Assembly (NCBI GenBank): GCA_035079385.1
Contig: JAVHKY010000030.1
Coordinates: 3,697,001 to 3,761,000 of the forward strand
DNA: 64,000 nt
Reading direction: 5' to 3'
Origin: Aspidiotus rigidus
Lineage: Eukaryota; Arthropoda; Insecta; Hemiptera; Diaspididae
The notes below the pieces were generated by a model. It saw only the letters and a list, made by a program, of their open reading frames with translations, was not told the origin of the DNA and searched no databases. Positions 44,190 to 55,734 of this stretch are shown here, in pieces (positions within the stretch are counted from its first letter, which is position 1; every line of letters begins with the position of its first letter). The position numbers and the translations under genes are program-made.

Positions 44190-44650
44190 ATCCCCAACGA
44201 TTGGGGCAGCGGAGGCCGACAAGTTTAGGAGTGGTATTTCAAAATTTTGTAGGAAGAGAGGTTGAGGAGGGGATAGAGAGTCTTTTCTTGAAAATAACTA
44301 GATAGGTTTTGGAGGTAGGGAATTTAAGCCGTTTTTTGAAGTCCAGGTAGCAATTAAGTTTAGAGTTTCCTGGAGAAGTCGGTGGTCTCTTTGAGGGTTG
44401 GAAGAGCAGATAGAAATGTTGTAATCATCAGCAAAAAGCGGGAGGGTTAACAAGTTTCGTAATGTCGTTGATGGCTATGAGGAAGAGCAGGACACTAAAT
44501 ACTTCTGCCTGGGGCACACCGTTTTCGACAGGGAGAGGGGAAGAGGTTGTATTTTGAATTCGTACTTTCAATATTCTGTCATGAAGGAAACTTTGGAGAA
44601 TATTAAGCAATGAGATTGCCTCGAAGGCCAATTTCGTGAAGTTTATTTGC
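44190..44650 (-). pseudogene. LINE reverse transcriptase fragment
   Basis: On the minus strand: I-L-Q-S-F-L-H-D-R, then P-V-E-N-G-V-P-Q (motif B start) and L-F-L-I-A-I-N-D-I-T-K at about 44500-44440, followed after a frame slip by F-A-D-D-Y-N-I-S (active site, canonical Ala) near 44435 and a thumb block L-L-Q-E-T-L-N-L-I-A-T-W. It ends near 44200. This is the same broad family as the 46.3-kb LINE but a different copy. The part of the frame upstream of about 44650 (to 44841) has a few cysteines but no recognised domain. Confidence 0.8.
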
Positions 44651-44844
44651 GATTTGTTGCGATTACAACTCTTTTTTTGATGATTCTGGATATAATTTCC
44701 ATGTGTTCTAGCCAGTAGTTCAGGGTTTGGAACTTTGGGAAGTACGCAGTCTGCTTCCGTGCATCTTGAACACTGTAATTGGGTTGTTGGATGGGCAACG
44801 TTTGCATATCCAATAAGCCTGAAGTAATACAAAAGGAACAACTG

Positions 44845-46265
44845 AACGCGTGGACAAATTGAGAAACTGAGCCAAGTGCTAGATTAGTCTCTCTCGATAC
44901 GCACGCACTTCTCTCCCGATTTCATTGTACATTTCATAACTGCGACGTCAGTACTTATGTATTAACAGGTGTAAAGATAATCTTTACACACGTGAGAAAG
45001 AGAGAAATAAGAGATGGGAGAAAGAAAGAAAGAAAAAAAAAGTAAATGATATTCTCTTCGTGCGTGGAAGACATTAAGTACGAGAGGATAGCGGAAGCAT
45101 TTATAAAACGTTTTTCGCTATGTAAAAATAAAAGCGAAAATACAATGTCGCGCTAAAAGTACACCTATTTGTAAAGTTTGAGTGAGAAATATCACGTAAT
45201 GGAAAGTGGGAAGGTAACGTACAGTTTATCAAAGGTAATAAATTGCCAGAGGGCGTTCTCTCTCTCATTTTTTGCTCTTTCGCTAACATTTTCCCGCCAT
45301 CGCTATCTCTTTCGCTTGTTCTCTCCCTCCATCTCGCTATCTTTCTTTCTGTCTCGTGTTTTGTTCTCATATTATTTTTATAGCTATCTTTCATTACAGC
45401 CGCGGAGACTATCCTTACCTCGAACTAGCTATAATACTTGTAATCATGTTCATAGTCAGGTATTTGCTGGACAAAGTAGTCTTTTATTCAAAATAGAACA
45501 TTAGAATCTTTTGAAAAAAAATTGTACAGCATGTTTGGATCACCACTTATATATCCATTATCGTCGAAGAATAGAGCTCATTCAAAGACTTTTCATCCTC
45601 ATCTTGTCTTTTTTTCTTTTTCTTCGACAATTATGACCATGGTACCACAACTGAGCGTGTTATATCGCAAGGTTTGTCATACTCTCCCCCTTACTTACCG
45701 CCCCAGTGAACAGTTCCAAAATTTTCTCTCACATTGCATAGTCACTTACAGTTAGCAGAAGTACCCGTTCTGGTATTTCAAATCGGCTGACTTTCGTAAG
45801 AAAAAGGCGAGAAGCGAAGATCATCGAGTAAATAAAAGACTTCGAAGGAAGTTATGAAATTGATGAGGTTCCTATCACTCATTAATAAATGTTTGATTAC
45901 TAAGAGAAGTATTCCTTCTTCACAATTATTAACATGAAGTTTTTCTTGTGGGAATCAAGAGCTTTGTCAGATCCGTAGGCAATATTGAATCACAACTATG
46001 ATGTAACCAGGAAATTTGTCGGTTGAAATTGAATCCGCTGTTGGAAACTTCTCGTCATTGTGCAAGTTGTGAGAGCGTGCACCCAGTATCCAGCTGCAAG
46101 TCCATCTACAAGAGAGCTTTCGGTTAAATAACCATCTTCTAAGCTCAAACGAAAGAAAGCGACTGAACCCAACAACAACGAAAACGGAGGAACTCGATAA
46201 TATGAATATCATTATTGAACTAGCGAGTCATTAAAATGTAAATTATTCTCATAATTATACTAATT
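44845..46265. other. No recognisable gene
   Basis: Short motif-less frames on both strands (for example 45101-45394 minus and 45178-45504 plus overlap each other). Pyrimidine-rich stretch at about 45250-45360. Confidence 0.5.
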
Positions 46266-48452
46266 CAAATCCCGGTCTCGACTAAATTAGTCCCACTATG
46301 CTACACAAACTTCATACAAATGCTATCTCACACCTCACCTCACTCCTAAAGAAAACAGCTCTAACCATTGCAAACCTAAAACCTCTCAAAGGCCCATCAC
46401 ATCCTCTATCCTACCGACCCATATCACTACTAAGCACTTTTGGCAAAATTCTCGAAAAAATTATCAATAATAGGCTCTCCTAATTTCTTAATTTCAACGA
46501 AATATTAAGTAATACACAATATGGTTGCCGTAAAGGTCAATCAGCTCTAATGGCCCTTGCTGACCTCGATTCTCAAACCTACGAAGCCCACAGAGCGAAC
46601 CTCTACTCAATATTTTTTGGCATGGAGAACGCTTTCCCGAGAATAAGAATATACCACATATGCGTTATCCTCAACCAACTTGGACTTCGAGGTCCCTTCC
46701 CTCTCCTATTTCAAAATTATTCTACTAATCGATCTTTTAGAGTCCGCGTAAGCGATTAGTATTCCACAACTCTGCCCCAAGAGGATCTCCACTTAGTGGT
46801 ACCCTTTCTCTTCGCCATCAACAATATAACAAAAATCATAAAATTTCCTATTCAAACCCTACTATTCTCTGATGACCTAAGCATCCATTTACGTTCCAGT
46901 AACATAACATGCACCCACCGTCTACTTCAAGAAACAATCAATAAAAAAATACACGCTTGACTTTCCCTTTAGGATTCCGCATTTTCTACTTCAATACCAA
47001 ACTCATCGTCTTCCTAAAACCACGCCAGAAAACCATCAAATTTCCCCCTTTCACAATCGCTAACTACCCACTAAAGTTCTGGGCGTCAATTTCCACAACC
47101 GTCACTCTTGGATCACCCATATCAAACTAATTAAATCAAAATGCATACGAGCACTCAATGTCCTGAAATTCCTTTCCCATCCTAAAGAAGGTTGTAACCG
47201 AAAAATCCTTCTCCACCTCTACCAAAGCTTAATCCGATCCATCCTCGATTTACGGTCTTCCCCTCCCCTCTCATTTAAAACTACTCGACACTATCCAAAA
47301 TTCTTCACTCAGAATAGCTACTGGAGCATTCCGAACCAGTCCCGCTAAAAGCCTTTGTGGAGACACGGGCTTCCCCCACTTCATTGTCGACGCCTCAAAC
47401 TGACAACCAACTTCCTCACAACTGTCCTACAATATACGCAAATCCCCGTCCACCATCGCATATTCCCCCCTCACCACAACCAAAATTCCATGACCAATCT
47501 ACGTTCCAACTTAGAATTCCAATTAGCACGCCCCTTCAAGTTCCATTGTCTTAACCACATCGTTCCCTCAACCCCTCCTTGGTTCTTTATTCCACCCAAA
47601 ATCATTCGCGACCTAAAACTCCTCCCTCGTCTTTCAACTTCTTCCGAAGAATACCAGGCACAGTTTAAACAAAATTCTTAACAACTTTCGCAATCCTTTA
47701 CTATGTTTCACCTACGGAACACATCCTGACCAACTTACCCTCCTGTATTCCCCTCAACACATTTTTGGTCATTTCCGACTCCCTATCATCACTTGGTGCA
47801 TGTCCAACCACATCTCCCACGCACTCATAAATCGTATCACACTCTCATTGCCACCTTTCAGACCATCCCCATCCAATTATTCTTCATCTGGGTGCCTGGT
47901 CACAAAGGTATCCGGGAAAGGAAAATGCCGACAAAGCAGCCAAACAACTATCAGTCAACCGCTCTTTCCTCCCCTCACGCTCAGATCTCTCCAAACATAT
48001 CAATAAATTCAACATTCAAGCATGGTTACTTATTGGTCTAATCTCAAATCACACTCAAACAAACTAGCCCAAATTAAAAATATTCCCATTCCACGGCACT
48101 CTTCAAGTGTGCTACATGCAGATAAGAAATAGTCATCACCCGTCTCAGAATTGGCCACACCAGACTCACACGCACCCATCTCATCTCTCATCTTATGCCC
48201 CTCCTATGCCCTTATTGCGAATCTGAAAACCACCAATCCGTTCAACACATCTTCTGCTGCCCCAAATTGACCCAACTCCGTAATTCCTTATCCATCAGAG
48301 GCACTTTCAGATGACTTCCCCTCCACCCCCAACATATTCAACTTTTTACAACAAGCCAACTTCCTCTCACGCATATAATCACGCAATCTCGCCGAGCTCA
48401 TAGCCCTGAAGGCAGGCTGCTAGTAGTTCGTAAATTAAAATAAAATAAAAAA
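46266..48452 (+). pseudogene. 5'-truncated LINE relic: reverse transcriptase, RNase H and 3' tail
   Basis: Begins abruptly inside the RT (P-G-L-D near 46275). Motif A reads F-F-G-M-E-N-A-F-P-R-I near 46613, where Gly replaces the catalytic Asp; motif C F-S-D-D-L lies at about 46868. A thumb block (G-D-T-G-F-P-H-F type) is near 47355. The RNase H region is near 47700-47950, where a frame reads F-F-I-W-V-P-G-H-K-G-I at about 47881. A zinc-finger-like C-P-Y-C region follows near 48210. It ends with an A-rich tail (TTAAAATAAAATAAAAAAT) near 48434-48452, which fixes the 3' end. By eye it is close to the 30.4-kb copy in the RT region. Multiple stops and frameshifts. Confidence 0.85.
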
Positions 48453-48483
48453 TACATCAATCCCTCATCAGAAATATACCTGT

Positions 48484-49040
48484 TTAGAACAATGATGTCT
48501 TAGTTATTCCGGTGTCTAATAATTTCGATATTTTCCACAGCTAACCGCTTGAAGTACGAACTCTCTATATGGAGGAGGGCCTCAGACCCCTCTTTGAACT
48601 TATGACCACTCTCGATTAAATGATCGGAGAATGCCGACTCATCCAATTTACTCTTCTCCCAAGCCTTTTTATGCTCAGCTACTCTAATTTGGAGCTGGCG
48701 GTCAGTTATCCCTACATAAATTCCAGAGAAATCGTTACACGCTGCACTGTAAACTCCACTCCTATCGGCCACAGGAACGGGGTCCTTTAATTTAACAAAT
48801 AAATTTTCAACTGCGTTAAGATTATAAAAAGCCGGCCGGAATCCAAATGGGTGGAGGACACGTCCCAACCGAAAAGAAAACTTGCCCGGGAAAGGAAGTC
48901 TAATCCACCTCTTTCACCTAGGTGACCCCTGGGGAAGGAGGTAGTGGAGTCGAGGTATTTTCTAGTAAGACTCCTCCGAACTATAAGGTCAATGTCCACC
49001 TTAACTTGATTCACCCTGGCCAGGTACTTAATCGTCACTA
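48484..49040 (-). pseudogene. Penelope-like element fragment with GIY-YIG endonuclease
   Basis: Reading leftwards: K-Y-L-A-R-V-N-Q-V and I-V-R-R-S-L-T-R (49038-48787), then after a frame slip G-R-V-L-H-P-F-G-F-R-P-A-F-Y-N and the endonuclease, 48868-48500. The endonuclease has R-S-G-V-Y at about residue 35-40 and G-I-Y-V-G-I-T, the two halves of the GIY-YIG fold (GVY and YVG here), then R-V-A-E-H-K and a conserved H-L-I-E-S-G-H block. The nuclease frame itself is open to its stop. The RT is absent: the element is 5'-truncated at about 49040. It lies directly next to the 3' end of the LINE at 48452. Confidence 0.85.
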
Positions 49041-51470
49041 GTTCCTTTTAGCCAGCTAATGGCTCGCTAAAATTGTGCAAAAATCACTCGGCTAACGGCT
49101 AATAGCTAGAAGTTAACGGCTAGCTAACCACCCTGGTATATACGCGCAGAACTTTTTAATATTTTTCAAGATCCTGGTGATAAAGATCATCGCTGTCAGC
49201 AAAGGATTTCAATATACCGTCTTTCACCCTGAACAGTGAAAAACTAAACTTCCGAGACTCTTATTTCACGGACGTGCTTGAAGTAATTTTAATTTTCCAT
49301 ATGACCAATTCTTGAGAAGTTGTCGACGTTCTTCTTTCGTAACATCTTAAATAACTCGTACGTTGTTGAACTTTAATCCTGTTATCTTGAATCTCGCCGC
49401 AAAGTTTTGTGTATGGATTGTTGTTCGTTATTATTTATAGAGATGCATTGCTAAGTTGAACGTTCCTTAATTTTCGTTTTTTTGTTATAAATGATCTTCG
49501 TTTTTTCGTATCCCGTTGGCTTATAATCTTTCTTAATACCGTACAATTTTTTTTTTTTTAATGCTCACCGCACAATAGACTTCCCGAATTTAAACGTCAC
49601 CGCTGAAAAAATGATAACGTAAGCTTCAATTAAGTACAAGTAAAACCCTTCTTACATGCCGAAAAAGAATTCTGCAACGTAATTATCCGATGGCCTCAAA
49701 AAATAAACCTCTTTCATATAATTTACAGTCGTAGTAAGTTTTCCTCTACATTATTTCTTTCATCCTCTTTTTTGATGTTTTTTTGAATTGAGGAAAAAAT
49801 GAGCATTCTATTTTTGTTATACAAGATACTTCTTAGGTTCATGGTGTAGTACTTTGAATGTCTTTTTCAAAAATTGGCCCCAATTTTAATTTTCCACGAG
49901 AACAACTAACCTATCAGTATAACGTCGTTTAACTCATTATAATCACGACGTTGGTAGTACTGCTCTTGAAATCTGAAAAGGAGACTCTTTTCTTTTTGAG
50001 CGCCCGGATGAGGTTACCGATTTTCAAGAGATTTCGATAGGAACAAGCAAATACGAGAAGGAGAGAGCAGCACTGCGCAATATTACGAGTAGGTCTGAAT
50101 TTTTTTTGCTTATTTTCGATAGTTTTTTGAACGAGTAGAAAAAATCTAATCCGAATTATCTTTAGAAACCGGCGCGGCGCAGAGAAAAGAAATTGTAGGC
50201 AATAATAGTGAGAGGAAATACCGAGTACGAGCGAAAAGTTTGAGAATAATCGCCGCAATTGTGATAGTCGGCGAAGGATTAGTACCAATACACAAAATAC
50301 GTCAAAAATGTTTTTATAATTTTCAAACGCGATGTTTGATATTATGCATAATAATTGACGTCATTCGATGACCCTTCGTAACATCGAGCTTTTACAGAGA
50401 TCTGTTTGTATAACGTATAAAAGATTAGTTATGTTCTATAACTTCTTCATCTATGTTAAGAGGCTCGTTTTCGATATTTTTCTCAATACTCTGTATGTTA
50501 GTCCGATACCATCTTTATATCATATTAAACCACATTCTTTACATCCAAACGCATATTTCTTCTTCAGAGCTCAATCAGTACTCGTATTTGATTTTTGGAT
50601 TTCTCGCATGCTACTCTTTTACTTTTCCATTATTGTTATTTTTAGCGTGGAAATCGCTAATTGTTTCGTTCAGGAGGAAATCTGCGTCGACCTTTGACGA
50701 CCTTGTTCATCGGTTTGAAATACTAACTATATGAACCTCTAAAGAGGAAGATCTTGAAAAAATTTGGAGCTATGAACCCGTAGCCATATAAAGGTTGACT
50801 CTGAACCTTCAAACTGACTAAGCATAACCCTACCATAAGTAGAAAGAAAAATCGAGTTTTGGTACCATCTTGTTTTTGACACTTTTCTAAATTGTTTGCA
50901 AGAAACCAGTAGTAAATTGGCCAAAAATTTACTGCCTTTCAACGTAAACGTGCCCGACTTACGAGAGGGTTTCAAAAAATTGCTGAGATTTCTCGAGAAT
51001 TTTTTTTTTTTTGAAATATCTGTGAAACGTTGACAAAAGTATACGTCAATCCAAACGTATTACAACATAAATCTCATTTTTCATATTTTTGTTTTCCTTT
51101 TTAGGGTTGGCCCGCGCCGCAAAGGCCGACGGGATGACAGCCTCGTCAAAAGACGTCTTAATGTACTTTTTCGCCCTTTCGTTTGTACCAATTAAAGATT
51201 GAGAATAAGAATATTCGTGTTGTTTTTGTTTTTCTTTGGTTTCAAGTGAGGTGATTCAATACGGGCTTTAATCTCATTACTAGTGAAAATGCCTCGTAAA
51301 ATTAAGGAATTAATCTCTCGTGTTGGTATTGCAATCCCTTTTTCAGGGTCGGCCTGTGCCAGAAATCACTTTCATCTTTCTTTCTTTTTTTTTCGCTCAG
51401 TTGAGACGCTGACGTCGCGGCATATTAGTCCACAGAGCAGTGAGTTGTGGGTATTTTTATTCAGCTGATG
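49041..51470. other. No recognisable gene
   Basis: Contains a short low-complexity stretch of GGCTAACGGCTAA-type words at 49055-49130, poly-T runs near 49548 and 51000. The frames at 49929-50288 minus and 50368-50734 plus have no motif. Confidence 0.5.
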
Positions 51471-51471
51471 C

Positions 51472-51537
51472 ATACAGCAGTTCTTCACAATTTATGGTCT
51501 AATCAACGGCTACTACATACCATTGGTCTTTGCTCTT
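51472..51537 (+). pseudogene. MULE transposase relic 1, first piece
   Basis: The plus frame reads F-F-T-I-Y-G-L-I-N-G-Y-Y-I-P-L-V-F-A-L-L, matching the block that follows the first catalytic Asp in Mutator-like (MULE) transposases of insects. It stops at 51537, exactly where the foldback at 51538 begins, and resumes in the same frame at 52757. Confidence 0.8.
51535..51537. repeat. 3-bp target duplication CTT, left
   Basis: CTT occurs directly before the foldback and again directly after it (52754-52756). Taking out one copy plus the foldback leaves an uninterrupted reading through the MULE at this point. Confidence 0.75.
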
Positions 51538-52753
51538 TAGACCAAGGAATGAAGCCAGAAAAATAGGGCTACCTGGACACGATGGAGAGCTGATTTCTTC
51601 ATGGAATGTTCAGAACCTTCCTCTGAAGGTGTTCTCAAAAATCCCCGCGAATCCTAATAGGGCTTTTCCTTTTACAAGGGGGCAAAGGGGAAAAATTTAG
51701 TTTTTCGTCAATAACTCGAAAGCGAGTGATCCTACCAAGAAACGTTCCAAACAAAAATTACTCTACGCCCAATTTCCTACAAAAAATGTTTTATTACTTT
51801 TTTTCTGAAAATTGATAGTTTTGTCGTTATAGCGCGCTAAAATTATACCTGTCACTATGCACGTGTTTGCGCGTGACAGAGGTACATACAAAAAGTATAC
51901 GCGCTTACGCTCCTACCTTCCTACGTGTGTCTCTTCGTTATTTGTGTTATTTTTTTTTAGCCCAGGGAGAATTAGGTTTCGAAATGGAAATATGTAAATG
52001 CCGGTATAGGTTTTTTTCGTGGATTATGTTTAAAATGGTCTCCTGATAAATATACTAAAATCCACAGTGATCAGAGATGAAACCAAAAATTTTAGAAATC
52101 GATCAACTTTCAATCCAGCTTTTCAGCTCGAGTTTTTGGGCTAATTTGACATATAGATCGTGAAATTTGTAGGAAATTTGACGGGGAACAACTTTTGCTC
52201 GAAACTTTTTTTTCTCTGGTGCTTAGTTTTCGATTTATTCTCAAAAAACTAATTTCTTTAGTATTTTGACCCCCTTTGGGGGAGAGCCACCTCTGTGATC
52301 GCTACAGGTTTTTAGTCTGTTTATCAGGAGACCATTTTAAACATAATCCACGAAAAAAACTTATGCCGGCATTTATTTCCATTTACTCTAATCTTCCTGG
52401 GTTAATACGCGTATAGCGCATGCATGACAAGAAGGTGGGTAGGTGTGACGCGCTCTAGCGACTTGAATATGAACTTAAGCGGAAAAAGTCATGGAACATT
52501 TTTTGTAGGAAATTTGGCGTAGAAGGATTTTTATATGAATTTTTTTTTTGTAGGATCACTTGTTATTGAGTTATTGATGAAAAATTCAATTTCCTCCCCT
52601 TCACCTCCCCCCCTCCCCCCTGTAAAAAGGAAAGCCCAATTGGGATTCACGGGGATTTTTGAAGACACCATTAGGAGAAGCTTCCGAACATTTCATGAAA
52701 AAATCAGCTCTGTATTCTTCGTGTCCAGGTAGATGTCTTCCTTTCTTAGTCTA
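51538..52753. mobile_element. Foldback element of 1,216 bp inserted in the MULE relic
   Basis: Ends are TAGACCAAGGAATGAAG on the left and, reverse complemented, TAGACTAAGAAAGGAAG on the right. Long diverged inverted arms include CTACCTGGACACGA, AGAGCTGATTT(C/T)TTCATG and, further in, GGTCTCCTGATAAA with ATTATGTTTAAAATGG; the arms run to about 52045 and 52318, leaving a loop of about 270 bp. Both arms hold units of the dispersed TCGTTAAATTT/CGAACAAAA repeat seen at 2.1 kb. No transposase. Superfamily unknown; a 3-bp duplication excludes Tc1/mariner (TA) and hAT (8 bp). Confidence 0.8.
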
Positions 52754-52756
52754 CTT

Positions 52757-53452
52757 GTCAATGAGAAAACGAGTGATTGTTACGAAACTGTCTTCAGGGC
52801 TGTTGTTGATGAATGTGAACTTCTTGAGCTGACTTGCAAACCGAACTTTGTACATGCAGACTTCAAACGAAGCATCCGCATTGCTGTTGCTGTTGCTGAA
52901 GTATGACTGGAGGCGTCTGTTCGTGTCTGCAAATTTCATTTAGGCCAGTCGTAGTGGCGGAAAATTCAACAACTAGGCTTGGCTGCGGAATACAAGGCAA
53001 AAAATGATGACGGGATACCAACAGATTTGTCTGCCTTCCTCATACATTTGTTTGGGCTATCGTTCTTAGAACCGGACATGGAGGAACATTACTTCTTTGC
53101 AAACGTCGTCGCTTACGCTCCTTCCAACAGGCCAGAAGTGCGCAAATGGCTGGACTACATGGACGACACATACATTAGAGAAGATGAGCGATTTCCGCCA
53201 ACATTGTGGAGCCAAATGAGTACCAGTATGACGAGAACCACGAACGCGTGCGAATCTTTTCACTCCAACTTTAATGCTAATTTTCATTCGCCGCGCCCGA
53301 ACATTTTCATATTCCTTCAAGTACTCCAACATTTTCATATTCCTTCAAGTACTCCAATACACGCAGACAGATACCAGAATATTACTAAACTCAGTGGCAG
53401 TACCAAAACAATAAGAAACGGCCACACGAACGAAGCAGGAGTTCATTGCTAA
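52757..53452 (+). pseudogene. MULE transposase relic 1, main piece
   Basis: Continues the frame of 51472-51537. It reads V-N-E-K-T-S-D-C-Y, then F-V-H-A-D-F-K-R-S-I with the second catalytic Asp at 52859-52861, C-K-F-H-L-G-Q then W-R-K-I-Q-Q-L-G-L-A (the usual C-x-F-H motif) near 52940, and a C-terminal block W-L-D-Y-M-D-D-T-Y-I, F-P-P-T-L-W-S and T-R-T-T-N-A-C-E-S-F-H-S near 53250. Two in-frame stops lie at about 52902 and 52954. MULE transposases cut and paste with a DDE catalytic core. The frame is open from 52979 to 53452, with a local duplication of CTCCAACATTTTCATATTCC-type sequence near 53310-53345. Confidence 0.8.
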
Positions 53453-54690
53453 ACAAATTGAACGAAGAGTAAGGGCATCAGCGTCATGCAATTGGTTAAT
53501 ACGCTTTCGTACAAGAATATACCCGTCCATTTACACTGATGAAGTGGGGGACTACTAGAACAATTAATTTTTTTGGGGATGTAAACCAGTTCGCCTCCAC
53601 GTGGTGCATCCTGGGTAACGCTAAATGAACTGGGACACAATTTATGGGTATTTACACCCCGGACCTAATTTGCATACAACTTTCTCGGGCTGCCACAAGG
53701 GCCGCTATTTGATTGTAGGTTGGGCCGCAATTTGTAACCCCCCGCACCATTTACTAACACAAATAACAATTCATATGTCGATACCTAGAGACTCCCTAAA
53801 TATCAATCTGATATTGGACGCCTATAGCATTGTATTTTTCCAACCCATCAAAAAAAAGAGAAACTACTTCACATCTTCGGGCAATCGAATAACGCCAATT
53901 TTATTCTCTGTTTCGCTAAAAACAAGGATTTTTTTAATCACGTACAATATAACTCATCCTTCCGTATTAGAATAAGGCTCAGCGAGGGTATAAATAAAAA
54001 GAACGTTATCGCCGTAGCCAAACAGTTGTATCATGTTTCTGATTTTTACTCCGTTCCAAAAAAAAAAAAAAATTTAGAATGATAACGTTTAACTATACTA
54101 TTTTATTTCCTTTCTCGCAATCGGACGAAGTGATATTTTTATTTATACCGAAAAAACAAACTGTGAGTATAAATATGAACGAGGAAAACGTACCCATTGG
54201 TGCGTTAATGGGCAGTCAATTGAAAGTAATGGGACACACCGTTGTGAGAGGACGTTCTCCTTCGACCGTATTCGCACGTATCACTAGGTTATACACTGGC
54301 TCCGATTCCAAAGAAATATTTTCTCTTTTCTCCACCACTATTCTATCCATATCAATCTAAAAAAAGAGTCCTCTTTGAGCCATCTTTTGTTTATCCATTC
54401 GGTGGGCATGAGAGTTTTGTTCCGTAAACGAGCGATCGGGCATCGGTCTGCTATCAACTCGACTCTCATCTTAAATGTGTTCATACTGTTGCTCGACTTC
54501 GTAAAGCTCCTTTTGCCCCAATGCAATAAAATGTTCTTGAGAAAGTTCCGAAATATAATTTTTTTGTACTCGTGTTTTTTTTTTTTTTTTTTCGACACTA
54601 CGATAATATGTATAAGTATTTGTTTGATACAGAGATTTATTACTAGGCCAATAATATAAAGATGGATAGTATCCTCATAGGTATGAGCCA
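53453..54690. other. No recognisable gene
   Basis: Frames at 53625-53975, 54079-54360 and 54338-54691 have no motif and overlap. Poly-A near 54060 and poly-T near 54577. Confidence 0.5.
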
Positions 54691-54697
54691 TACTGAT

Positions 54698-54856
54698 TTG
54701 AATGAAAAAGACGATACTAAGGCACGTAACAATTATTTAATGAAGCAAGTTCATACGCGACCGGTTTCGAACACCTCTGCGTGTTCGAAACCGGTCGCGT
54801 ATGAACTTGCTTCATTAAATAATTGTTACGTGCCTAGTATCGTCTTTTTCATTCAA
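54698..54856. repeat. Near-perfect hairpin, 76-bp arms, 6-nt loop
   Basis: 54698-54774 and 54781-54856 are reverse complements except for one extra A in the left arm; the loop is CTCTGC. The arm contains ACTAAGGCACGTAACAA, close to the ACTGAGGCACGTAACAA of the Penelope terminal repeat at 20.88 kb. It could be a tiny MITE, a collapsed Penelope terminus or a hairpin RNA precursor. Confidence 0.9.
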
Positions 54857-54902
54857 AACAATAATATAAAGAACAAAAATCCACTCAAACGAGTAGTATA
54901 GA

Positions 54903-55020
54903 GGCAAACTGAAAAAAAAAAGTGGCTATTAATGAAAGTGGATATGGTGATGATGTCAAAATGAGATTATTCAGATGGGAAGCCCCTCAAAATTTGTCAC
55001 AAAGAGTACAAGGAACGGAC
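54903..55020. mobile_element. Second copy of the 10.9-kb long-TIR family: left terminal piece
   Basis: GAGGCAAACTG, then TGGCTATTAATGA and AGCCCCTCAAAATTTG correspond in order to the left TIR at 10891-11030. The copy is broken at about 55020 and its continuation is found at about 57150. Confidence 0.6.
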
Positions 55021-55509
55021 TTTTGAACAATACAAATTAATTATTTATTGGTTGTTTCTTTTAAAGATTAATCATAATTTATTTGGCAATAATAAACACC
55101 ACCCAAGAAAAATTCGAGCAGGTAAAGACCAATCGTATTGCTCAAGGTTGGATTTTTATTATAACATTTGAGTGAATTAAGTCAAATATGATGTATTAGC
55201 GTTTATTGAGCGTCATAACTTCATAAGTGTCAGTCGTGGGGTGCGGAGGGCGATAAATTCATCAATTCTGAATATTTTTTACGTTGTGACATGTTTCATG
55301 TATTTTCTCTACCCCTACCCTAATCTCAAAATATGCATCCGGGCGTCTGTAAGACCATAACCTTGGAACTTGACAAATTTTTGACGTCGAACCTCAGCCC
55401 TACGCTTGATTCCGGAATTTGCGGCCGAGCGTCTGTACAGTCCTCTAGTACAGGAAATAGTTTTATACAATCATAAACTACAACTAGATTTATACTGGAT
55501 CAAGAAGGG

Positions 55510-55700
55510 AGGCGAACGAGCGGGCTCGTCTCCTATCGTATAGAGTCGAAATTTTTCCAAGTCCATCTCCAATCATATATAGCTCGAGGGTCGAAATTTT
55601 AACAGGGAACCTGTTTTATGGGGGTTATTTGAGAAATTTGCCGTGCGCCGTCCGGCGAAAGACTTGAAAAAATTTTGACTCCTTGTTGTATATACTTGGG
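55510..55700. repeat. Minisatellite-bearing dispersed element, copy D
   Basis: Two diverged CTATCGTATAGAG / ATCATATATAGCTCGAG units, then the module AACAGGGAACCTGTTTTATG at about 55598 with a perfect 6-bp hairpin, then GAGAAATTTGCCGTGCGCCG. Confidence 0.75.
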
Positions 55701-55734
55701 TGGCTCTTAAGATGTGTCGCACTTGACGGGATTT

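Noticed and set aside
44650..44841. Zinc-finger protein upstream of the LINE RT fragment
   Set aside because: Only a few cysteines without standard spacing, and the frame simply runs into the RT fragment.
45178..45504. Serine/phenylalanine-rich small protein
   Set aside because: Pyrimidine-rich low-complexity stretch, overlapping an equally open antisense frame.
50368..50734. Possible membrane protein (two overlapping hydrophobic frames of 93 and 109 codons)
   Set aside because: Hydrophobicity follows from T-rich sequence; no start context, motif or splice sites support a gene.
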